A stretch of 64,000 nucleotides of DNA from Hypsibius dujardini. Lineage: Eukaryota; Tardigrada; Eutardigrada; Parachela; Hypsibiidae. The stretch spans positions 1 to 64,000 of the forward strand of contig LRSR01004616.1 of NCBI GenBank assembly GCA_001579985.1, given 5' to 3'. The notes below the pieces were generated by a model that was not told the DNA's origin, searched no databases, and worked only from the letters and a program-made list of their open reading frames with translations. How positions within the stretch are numbered: the stretch's first letter is position 1; each line of letters starts with the position of its first letter. Shown here piece by piece: positions 47,994-57,330 of this stretch. Made by a program: the position numbers and the translations under genes.

Positions 47994-49469
47994 ATGCGTT
48001 ATTTGTTTGCGGTTGACGCGGTTACACAAGCACCCATTTATACTTTGTCAATCATGTTGGCTCTTCTTCCCTTTTCACAGCTTTTAGCAGCTGCCAAAGG
48101 ACTTCAACAGAGCCGAAATGTCGTGACCAACCGTCTAATCCCCTACAAGCAAGACCTGCCACCGGTGGGTGGGTATGCCGAGTTTGACTGGAATCGCATC
48201 CCTCAGCGCCCCTTCCCCTCTCACAACAAGCAGTTTCTCGCCTTTATCCTCTTCACTTTCTTCGGATTGATCCTCTACGAGAGGGGCATGTTTCGTTACA
48301 AGTATGTGTTGCGGAGTTTTCTCTTGTAAATGAAATTGTGGGGAAAAAATAAGTATTGTTGGATGTGGTTGTAGGGCCCAGCAAGTGGAGATTCTCGATG
48401 CGAAGGTGGCCATGCAACCGCTGCTCTTTGCTGAACGCGATCGTTTGTAAGTGATCACAGTATGAGGAGAATTATGTATTTCGACTCACCCTCCACTTAG
48501 TCGATAAGTCTGCTCACTCATGGGTTTCTCTTTGATGGTAGGTGCTTGGTTATTTCATTTTCAGAAGTGCTATAGTTTACTAGAATATAGTACGAAAAAT
48601 CAAATAATCAAGCACCTGTCATCAGAGAAAAACCCATGAGTGAGCCGAAATACAGATTTCACCTTATACTAAAAATTAGCTCGTTTCGGAGTTCCTTCGC
48701 TGTGCTGAGGGTTATTTGCTTTGAAAAATGGAAAACTTTCAACTGCAGATAACTTCGCTTTACTCCTTTTGTATGAATTTGTATTGATTGATAACGTTCA
48801 CTGGGAGGTAGGTAACTTGTTCTCATGTATCACGACTCGCGTCGATTGATCGGGTGATTGCTTGGAGTTTATGTAGTGTGCGTTTTCGTTACCAGGAATT
48901 CGGAAAGACAAGTTTTGTAGTGTCTCTCGTAATCGCAACACACATGTCTTGTTTCAAAGCAAATTATTTGAGGTAGAACTGGAAGATTTTCGAGGTCTTG
49001 CTTATCTGTGGGTTAAGTTTCTCCCGATTCCGTCTCTTGACCGTTATTTATGCATCTTAGTAATGCATGGGATGTCTCACAATGATATTTGTGTGCGTGT
49101 TGTTTTTATTATAGGTATCTCAGGCGAATTCGCAGAAATTACGAGGCAGAGGCGGAGTTGATGAAGGATGTTCCCGATTGGGAAGTGGGCAAATGGTAGG
49201 ACTCAATGTAGTCTTGTAAATGCCATCTGCCTCATAGTGGTTCTTCTTTTTGCCCGGTTCACAGGTACAGCGAGCCAGTCTACAAGACAGTTCATCCCAA
49301 TCACTGGCTCGGTATGTCTTTAGTTTATGCCTGGTACAGTAGCACTGTTATTAATTAGTATTCCATACATCTTACGGTTGTAATTGTAGATCCTCCCGAG
49401 TTCGAATATTGGGCTCATTGCGATCGGTTCGAGTATGAGAAATGGTATCACTGGTGGTACTCAGCGTAG
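47994..49469 (+). CDS. NDUFA13: NADH dehydrogenase 1 alpha subcomplex subunit 13 (GRIM-19)
   Basis: Accessory subunit of mitochondrial complex I with one membrane helix. Exons end at 48301 and then run 48375-48446, 49115-49195, 49265-49311 and 49390-49469, all in phase. Core features: YKQDLPPVGGYAEFDWNRIP, matching the human QDMPPPGGY start; a helix FLAFILFTFFGLILYERGMF; VEILDAKVAMQPLLFAERDR; and RNYEAEAELMKDVPDWEVGK, matching the human AIIMKDVPDW region; then a Trp/Tyr-rich tail. The start is uncertain. ATG at 48054 gives 175 residues (human 144) and ATG at 47994 gives 195. Acceptor-like sequences (TTTTCACAG at about 48080) allow a separate upstream first exon. The 0.67-kb intron 2 contains a hairpin element. 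Confidence 0.92.
48476..48653. mobile_element. Hairpin (MITE-like) element in an NDUFA13 intron
   Basis: CTCACTCATGGGTTTCTC plus the following 25 bp (48513-48555) pair with 48602-48644 reverse-complemented, with a few mismatches. GTATTTCG/CGAAATAC lies at the outer ends. The loop is about 46 bp. There is no coding capacity. Confidence 0.8.
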
Positions 49470-49728
49470 ACTGAAACGATGCCTCCCTCCCGCCGATCAC
49501 TACTTGCTGTGCTGACATTACTGACCACCTATCTACCAGATGAGTGTCTACACTACTACAGTACTAGCTTCACCGATTCTATAATTATTACCATCCTTCT
49601 TACGGCATAGCATATTTGTGATTTTACAAACTGAATATTTTAATTAGCATTTTCCCTAGCCAGCATTTGTTTCTGGAAGACGACTTGTAGTGTTGTGTGC
49701 GAACAACAACGGAAGCTGCTTGGATAGG
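49470..49728. other. Spacer between convergent NDUFA13 and the two-unit gene
   Basis: Short 3'-to-3' spacer of 259 bp with no recognised feature. Confidence 0.5.
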
Positions 49729-51711
49729 TCATTGATTTTTGGGGGTAAATTGGATGCCGCATTCTGACTGTGGGATGTCATATACGCGGTACCGGTATTG
49801 GAGCCTGCAAGCAGCAAATTCATCAGTTAATAATGGGAGAGAAGGAAGAAACCGCTTCCCTACCGTATATCATTCTTCTGATTGAGCGCGATGCAGTCTT
49901 GTGTGGGCATCCAGTCTGAGGAGGAAATGTCTGGAGCGACGAGGCGGTAGTTTACGGCAAACACACATGCAAAGTCCCCGATTGGGTCGTTGTGGCTCAG
50001 TGTGTCGCTGTCCATCACATGTACCCTCAAATTCAACTTCTATAATAACACGTGAATACGCGTACATATATATATGGGGTCACTAGAACTAATGCGCTTT
50101 ATTGGCCTTACGTTGACAGATCCACCACAAATCGTTTTGGTTATGTTCTTGTTGATGATGGGTGAATTGGTGTTGGAAGCCTTGAAGACCTTGGTGAATT
50201 CTGGGAGAGTTTTTGGTCCGGGCCAGGAGGCGAGTGGCTTATCCCTAGAAGAAACAAAAAAAATTTGATTGATTCCTCTATTACATGTTTGATACAGTAA
50301 TAAGGATTGCTCTCACGCGTCGAGATAGGCTGTGATGAAGGGGTCGCAGGCTCCTGTTGGGTCGCATGGCTTACCCGTCTGGGCTACACCCTGGGGATTG
50401 AGGAGTTGCACAAGTTCTACGTCTATTCGGATGAATTCGTTTTGGCCTGTAGCACGAAGGTTTGCCACCGCTGAACTCGATGTTCCGTCCCGGAAGCGAT
50501 CTCCTGCACCGGTGATGGTGGCCTGTGGCGAGAGATTGTCTACAGTAAACAGAGGAAACATGCTTCGATAAAATATTTTTCCTGCGTTTTAGTTAGCCAC
50601 CTTGATAATTTATGTTACCGTCGACGCGACAGTCAGAAGCGGGTATCTGGTACACCCGCATGCGAGTAAATAATCTGAAATGAGAATATGGGAATATTCA
50701 AAAATAAAGATTTTAGGTAGAGCAGTTATTTTGACGTTGAATCTTCGTACCGAATTTTATCGTTAGTCGGAGTGGGCGTCCAGGTATTGGATGGGCCCCA
50801 CTCGGCGGACTGGGCGTTCGTTGCAATATCTCTTGGAGGGATGTCGAAAAGGCAGTTAAAGTTGCTCAGGTTGTCGTTTGTGGTAATAGAGTCCACGTCC
50901 ACAACATGAACGCGTAAATTCACTTTCTATAATTAGTGTCCTGTACGTCACGTACGATAAAGAAACCGCTGGCAGGAAATAAATTAAGAGGTTCAACTTA
51001 CGCTGAGCGCTCCTCCACAAATGTCCATGTTGACGGATTTGGCGATAGTGGGGGAGTTTGTATTGCTCGCTTCGAAGATGACTGGCCATTTGACGGGTGG
51101 AATTGATCCCGGCCAAGGGGACAGGGGTTTATCCCTGACAATCAAATATTGCTCTATTATTAACATTCTCCAGTATGGATCGCAGTATCTATTTTCATAT
51201 TGAGATAGTCGCTAGTCGCCCAGTCGCTAATAATTTTTTCCGCATGAAACAGTTGTATTAAAAAACAATTATATTAAGCAACCATTTTAAAACTAATATG
51301 AGTCGTTCTAATTGGTAGACGGTATTTTTCAATAAATCTAGATAATCTCAATCTACAACAAAAATCTTAAAATTATAGACGGAAAACTTACGCATCCAAG
51401 GAAGCGTAAATCCTCGAATCACATGACTTGAAAAAGTCGCATTTTTTTCCGTTTGAGAGGATTCCACCTGGGTTCTCCAGTCACTGGATCTCTATCTCAA
51501 CTCTTATAAAATCAGGTGTAACGGGAACTATTTCTGGGTTTCGAGGGCTACTTTCTCGGTTACGGCTGTCGTCCATACTGAAATTAACGTTAGCAGCGTC
51601 GTCTGAGGAGCCGGGCTCACTGAATTGACTGCACTTCGAGCGACGGCAAAAGGCGCTCCCCACCAGTACACACAATATCACCCCCAAAGTTGACAGCAAA
51701 AGTTTATGCAT
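49729..51711 (-). CDS. Secreted two-unit repeat protein, in-frame TGA in unit 1
   Basis: Eight exons in coding order join in phase: 51392-51711, 51002-51134, 50751-50926, 50619-50674, 50317-50539, 50112-50244, 49864-50039, 49729-49804 (431 codons). A signal peptide (MHKLLLSTLGVILCVLVGSA) is followed by two homologous units, exons 1-4 and 5-8. Each has an FIR(V/I)(E/D)(I/V)E strand, NPxG, GK.CD....CD..I.A.LD, DKPL..WPG, F.ASNTNSP.I, CGG, LRVHV.D.D....ND and RVY.IP.S.C. Equivalent exons 2/6 and 3/7 have identical lengths (133 and 176 bp). The start of each unit is faintly like the MNNL domain of Notch ligands, but no DSL or EGF repeats follow. A TGA at 51481-51483 interrupts unit 1 after EIEIQ, while coding quality continues on both sides. 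It may be a pseudogene, an error, or a read-through. Function unknown. Confidence 0.7.
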
Positions 51712-52450
51712 AATTTATAACACAAAAGGAAAAGAAAATGTGAGATACAAGTTGAAATCTTACTTATGAACTGCTATAAAATTGAACTAACGTGAGTGGC
51801 AATATATAAATACTTGTGTTTGGTGTTTGAGTAGCACACACACGTAGTGACTTTGTTTTTTACGCTTTCAACTGTACATTGAAATAATTATAGTTTAATG
51901 TTGTTGTTTTCATACAGTTCTCGTGCTGCAAGGTACTTCTCTACGTGGAAATAACCCGGTGACGAAGCACGAAACGTGGAAAGTATTGTGAGTTACTAAA
52001 GACAAAGCAGTTGTCCACTGACAACAACGCACTGTAATATTAATCGAACGACTTTGAATGAAATCTGTAAGAATTCGGAGACAAAGGGACAGTAACAAGT
52101 ACACTAAATTACGCCCTTCCTAAGAAAAAGCGCTAACGAAAGGCTACACCCGCCAGATGGCGTGCCCAGCTTCTTTCCAGTTTCTACCACTAGATAGTTG
52201 TGAATATGGATCTAAACTCTATAGTAATCAAGCCCGGTACTTAAACATAAAAAAAAGCGTTTATTTGCCCACGCCACTCGTGTTTCTTTGCACCGCTGCG
52301 GGCGAGAGTCTCTCATCTCTTCTTCACGGAGTAGCAAAATCTCTCACTTTGTTTCGCATCGCGTTCTTTCTTTCTTTCTTTCTTTGTACATTAGCAGTCA
52401 GTGATCTCACAGACGTCTCACTTCTTCAACACTTTACCTCAGCACTCAAG
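51712..52450. promoter_or_regulatory. Divergent spacer between the two-unit gene and the Gly/Met-rich gene
   Basis: Both genes start here and face outward, 739 bp apart. A (TTTC)n tract lies at 52363-52385, about 70 bp before the plus-strand start codon. No other feature was recognised. Confidence 0.4.
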
Positions 52451-54549
52451 ATGAAGACTCTAATGGTTTGTTTCTTGCTTGTGCCAGCATCATGTTTTGC
52501 CAATCCTCGGTTTGCTCGGCAGACCTTTGGCGGAGGTGGAATAGATCCTAGTTTTGGCCCGGGTTTTGGCGGCGGCGGTGATCCCAATTCACCCTTTAAT
52601 AGCAATGCCATGATGGGTCGTAACGGGATGGATGGCATTTTCGGCTCCCCGTTCAATCAAGGACAAGGTCAGTCCGCAACAGTATTTTATGCTTATAATA
52701 AACATCCATTTTTGAATTATCAACAATGTCAAAACTACAGTGTCATGTCTGCGACTTGACAAAATTATACATTGATATTATTATTAGAATAATTCATAAT
52801 TTAAATACAAACTTCTTGTTGACTTTCGGGTCCAAACTAGAATATGTTTTCGTAACAAAATGAGCGATATCATGGGGGGGGGGGATTTGAAGCAGCCATT
52901 TTTGAAGACGTTCCATCTGCTTGATGTGAGCCATGTGCAGCAGAGTGAGACATTTTGATTTGTGGGTTACGACTTTATGGGGCCTTGACCAAGACAGTTA
53001 CACACAGGTCGCATACGAGACCAGCAACAGTCACGGCCGGCTCGCTTTTTTCTGCTTTCTTTATTGTTGATAGCAGTTTCCGCATGGTCACATTTCTCTC
53101 ATCTCATTACAAATGAAGACCTGGGTGCGGCAGGAAGTGCACATTCAATTATTCACAGGAAACAGCACCTTATTAGCGTGGACATTATATGTGTGATTGT
53201 AATTTTGCACAATTAATATATGTTCCAAAGTGATCGTTCTCTTAAGTTGAAAGAAATATTGCAACGAAATCAAACCATTAAAACTCATTTTTTTCGAAGA
53301 AATGAAAGAACACAAGTTTTAACCGTGAAATCTTCTACTTGTTAGTGTAATTTTTGGACTGTAATTTAGTTTTGATTGACAGGACAATTCGCTCCTTATA
53401 ATCGATACGGCTACAACGGACCGCGCGGGTATGGAGACTCTGTACGAGGCTACACTGGTGAAGGCCGTTCCACGTACGTTTACGAACCCCGACAGCAGCA
53501 ACAGTACGCCGGATTAAACATGCCGATGTACGAACCGAGACAGCGCTTCGGGGTCGGACCGTCCATGTATCAACCGACCGGTCGTTTCAGTGCCGGCAAC
53601 AACGACATGGGTGGTGATCAGTTCATCGGATCGGACCCTAACATTGCCAACGGAATGAGCGGGATGACGGGTATGGGAGGGATGGGTGGAGATTTGGGCC
53701 AGCTGGCCAGTTTCGGGGGCGGAATGGGTGGGGACGGGATGGACGATATGGTGCGGATGCAGGCGGAGATGCAGCAGATGCAGCAGCAAATGAAAAAAGC
53801 AGCACCGGCTACTAACGTTGCAGTTAATGTGCCCAAAGGAAATACTTCGACAAATGTAGAAAAGATTGGGGAGAACATGTTGGTCACAAATCAGGTATCG
53901 AATCTCTTTCTAGTTAACAGGCAACATCTCCCGATACGATCAGACTGGCAGTCAAACAGATGGACGAACGGACGGATGGACAGACAGAGACAGACAAACA
54001 GACAGACATAGACAGAGACCGAAATGTAGTAAGCTGAATATATACTTTTATCGGGTTTGTCTTAATAGACTAGGTTCTTGGATACAAATGATGGCTTGAC
54101 CCAAGGTTTCTTCCAAGAGTTTCACATCTTTCCCGGAATGGAGACCACTACCAGCGGGAGTAACGCCGGAAAAGCCTCTATTGATCAGGTATAATAATGT
54201 GTTTTGAAAGACTCAAATTGTGCTTGCAATTAATATTTCCCGACAAATTTAGACCACCGGAAGGCCTGACACAGAGTCCGCCGTCGCCGCAGGAAAGCAC
54301 AACACTCTCATTGATCCAGCAGCAATTTTTGGCTTTGCCCCGCCGGATAATTTCTTTAATCCACGAAAGGTAACTCCATTGACGGCGCAATCAGCGGCCA
54401 GCCTGCAGAAAGATCGCGACAGTAACCTGTTGCCGGGTGAGGCAAATGAAGTCAAGGGGGCTCAGCATCGCTCAGTGAAGAAGGCTTTCTCCACTGACAA
54501 GTCAGAGGTTCTCGTTGACCGCTTCAGTCGCGCTTTTGATGGACTATAA
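52451..54549 (+). CDS. Secreted Gly/Met/Gln-rich protein, family unknown
   Basis: Four exons join in phase: 52451-52667, 53383-53894, 54069-54188, 54253-54549, encoding 381 residues. A signal peptide (MKTLMVCFLLVPASCFA) is followed by a possible processing site (RFARQ), then Gly-rich sequence (FGGGGIDPSFGPGFGGGGD). Next come Tyr/Gln/Arg-rich stretches (NRYGYNGPRGYGD, YEPRQQQQYAG), a Met/Gly block (MSGMTGMGGMGGDLG) and a short Gln/Met helix (MQAEMQQMQQQMKK). The C-terminal 140 residues are polar and more ordered in look (TRFLDTNDGLTQGFFQEFHI, KSEVLVDRFSRAF). The mature protein has almost no cysteine. Structural matrix or cuticle-like roles are possible from composition only. I recognise no family. 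Confidence 0.72.
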
Positions 54550-54865
54550 GAAACTGTATTCACGGTAACCTTACCTCACTCACAAGTAATCAATTTCGTC
54601 AAACTGATTGTTCATCTTGACGTATTAAGTTCCGCTGGCGGAATTTGATGATTTGATTTTTTCAGTGTTAACATATACTTAATGTGCTGGTCACCTTTCA
54701 CAGAATTGAATTTCATCGTCAACGGAATTGGTGCCAACCGTAGGTCGCTATTATCGCGGCAGTAGATTTTGTATAACTTAATTAAACAACCGTTTGCAGT
54801 ATACCATACCATCTAACTGTTTCAAAAGCAGCATACACGTGTACGATATCCTCAAATATGCATGT
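54550..54865. other. Spacer between convergent genes
   Basis: 3' ends of the Gly/Met-rich gene and the chemoreceptor-like gene meet here. Nothing else is visible. Confidence 0.45.
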
Positions 54866-56520
54866 TTAGCCTGGAACAAATAAGCTTGAGTCGATGTGGG
54901 AGGAGCAGTTTTGCGAGAGGGCTTTGGCAGCTGTTGCCCGAAGGTCGAGCGAGAATTTCGTCAGGCGCTTCGTGGCCTCCGTCAACTTCATCAACTGTAT
55001 CATATCTCCCTTGGAGTCCCTTGTCTGGTAGATGAGTAGCGTATAAGTCAGTAGCAATCCCAGCATCTGAAACAACTTTTCTTAGATAGCTTTTGTATAT
55101 TAAGACAAATCAAATTAGTCTAAGTTATTCAATCAGTCGTACTGCTGCTAAGCTCTCCTTCGTTATGGGCACAAAACCGCCTGCGGAAACGGTGGTATCC
55201 TCCCCGCTTAGCTCCTCCAAAAAGACTGAACATTCCTTCTCCAGTTTGGGATCTGTCGTTGATATTTGCAGGCGAATAATCACCTTCTTAATAGCCGAAC
55301 TCTGTGTGACGAATCATTTATTTTTATTTTCTCCAACTCGTGCTGATCAGAAAGACATTACCTGATTATCGCAGTACAAAAGCGCAGACCACCGAAAAAG
55401 GGCGTTGCCAATTCCATTCGCTGCCTGTGCATAGACAAAGAACAGATTCGCTCGTTCGCTTTGATACCGTTCAAGGTAATCCTCCAGAGACTCTTCGATC
55501 TCTCTGTCCAACCGCGAGAGGAGCGTCGCAATGGTGGACACACACGTCACCAAATCGCGAAGGCAGCTGACAAGGACCACCAAGGAGAAGACGTCATTGA
55601 CTTCGTTCATCAAACTGCGGACCTTGCGGAAATGTATCCGGCCTTGCCGGAGACGATCAACATGACCAGCTTCGACCTTGGAGATATCCTCTTTAATCCA
55701 GTTGGAAGCGTACGCGACCGCGAGCACCACCATGATCAGGAGATATTGCGGCACGCAGAGGGAATTTGTAGAGGATGCCCTGCAGACCGAGTTGTAGATT
55801 AACTGGCCCAAATAGCTCACCCTGAATCCACATTCTGGTGTGGGGTATGTCACCATCGTCGTCCAGTTGACTGTAGAACTTCCATTTGCGCCGCGTTGTA
55901 GAGTCCACGATTCAGCATATTTGTATGAGGCAAATATTAAAGATGCCGTACAGCCCAGATGCCAGATTGCGAAGAATACCATTATGACTCGAAGTTTTCG
56001 AATTTCGGGACAAGATAAAATCTGAAGTTGAGACTAATTTTAGCATATGTTACTGTCTGTCTGTCTATCTGTGTCTGTGTCTGCGTGCTTGTTCGCTTGC
56101 CTGTCAACGTTTGCGCACCTTGTGTAAAGTCTGATCAAGAGCTGCCATCAGCTGCAGCAGCTTGCTGCTGCATCCAACCATGATGAGTACCATAAGGAAA
56201 GCCTGCACGAACTCACTAAAAATGGATATAACGTTGACGAGACTGAAGAACTCTAGGTCAGCCAACTGAGGGCTCATGAACGAATACTCGACAATATACG
56301 TCATTCCACCTAAAACGGACAGTGATGCGGCACCAATGGAAATCAATAAAAAGAAGTAGTTAATCGTGTTTCCCGGAACGATATCGTCAGAATCATGGTC
56401 AGTTGTGGTGAAAGGAATTTTGCGGATATATAACCCTGTACCTTGAAGAAAGCGAAGTATGTAGGGATGGACCACTGGCTGAGGAACCGGACGATCCACG
56501 GCTAGGGTCTTGGCCTCCAT
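54866..56520 (-). CDS. Gustatory-receptor-like seven-helix protein
   Basis: Four exons in coding order, 56119-56520, 55362-56021, 55143-55301, 54866-55066, with phase-0 introns, encode 473 residues. Hydrophobic segments number about seven, including NYFFLLISIGAASLSVLGGM, FVQAFLMVLIMVGCSS, VFFAIWHLGCTASLIF, PQYLLIMVVLAVAYA and VFSLVVLVSCLRDLV. The C-terminal part fits the insect/arthropod Gr pattern: an amphipathic helix before TM7 (KECSVFLEELSGED), then SAGGFVPITKESLAA, then TM7 LGLLLTYTLLIYQ with the TYxxxxxQ signature (T414, Y415, Q421). Unusually, some 50 residues follow TM7; most Gr proteins end within a few residues of it. Gr-family ligand-gated channel function and taste or internal chemosensing are inferred. 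It is head to head with the receptor guanylate cyclase. Confidence 0.7.
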
Positions 56521-57330
56521 GACTTACGTTTTCTACTGCTATGTGAAAGACTATCCAGGCAAAAGGAAATCTTACAGCACAACGTGTTATCTAGGCCGTG
56601 GAAAAGTCTGGGCGGAATGAAAAGAAGTACGAACTAACGGTATCCATTAATATGAGTAGTCGAAAGCACCTATCAACGATGTCGTCAACTGCCTCTGGGA
56701 ATGAGGCACGTATACAAACTCGTATGTACAGTGGAAGCCTCATGGGATTAAGGTTGCATATTCTCACTCCCAAATATTAGCGACATATGCGAAATTGGTC
56801 ACACTCTTCCTATAAAATATAATGTAGTTTCACTGAACAACATAACAAAGTTAAATGTTTTTCGTCCTGTTTCCATACAAATATGAATTTGATTTGCTCA
56901 TATCACACAATGGTATATGTGAAAAGGCATTTCGAAAGGTAGTAAGGCTTGTAAGCTGGTCAATGTCTAATCGGATTTAATGCAAAGAATTCTCTTCGCA
57001 ATAGACACTAGATTCAATTGGGAGTACAAAGAGAAGACGTACATGTTATTTGTACTACTGCCAATGCACATCGGAAGCTGATTCCTTACTTACTTACGAA
57101 ACCAGGATAGACGCACATGGGGAAGATACCTGCACGAGTAATTCTAATCCCATACGTGGATCCGCCACTCAATAGCCCGATGTGGCACCGGAGTATCAAG
57201 CTGCAGCTCCTCTTTGCAAATATATATATGTCTTCAATCGTGTAACGCTCAGCGGTATTTCCCTCTTACTTCTGCGAACTGGCATACAACATTTAGAGGC
57301 GATTTAATCGCAACCAATTTGCAGTGAAAA
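56521..57330. promoter_or_regulatory. Divergent spacer between Gr-like and guanylate cyclase genes
   Basis: An 810-bp spacer between two outward-facing receptor genes. An AT-rich AAATATATATATG at about 57217-57229 is TATA-like but lies about 100 bp before the plus-strand start codon, so its role is uncertain. Confidence 0.35.

Noticed and set aside
51481-51483. TGA as a selenocysteine codon
   Set aside because: The matching position in the second unit is Gln rather than Cys, and no selenoprotein family fits the protein. A SECIS element was not searched for systematically.
49729-51711. Notch ligand (Delta/Serrate)
   Set aside because: Only a faint MNNL-like pattern at the start of each unit. 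No DSL domain, EGF repeats or transmembrane helix follow, and the gene ends after the second unit.
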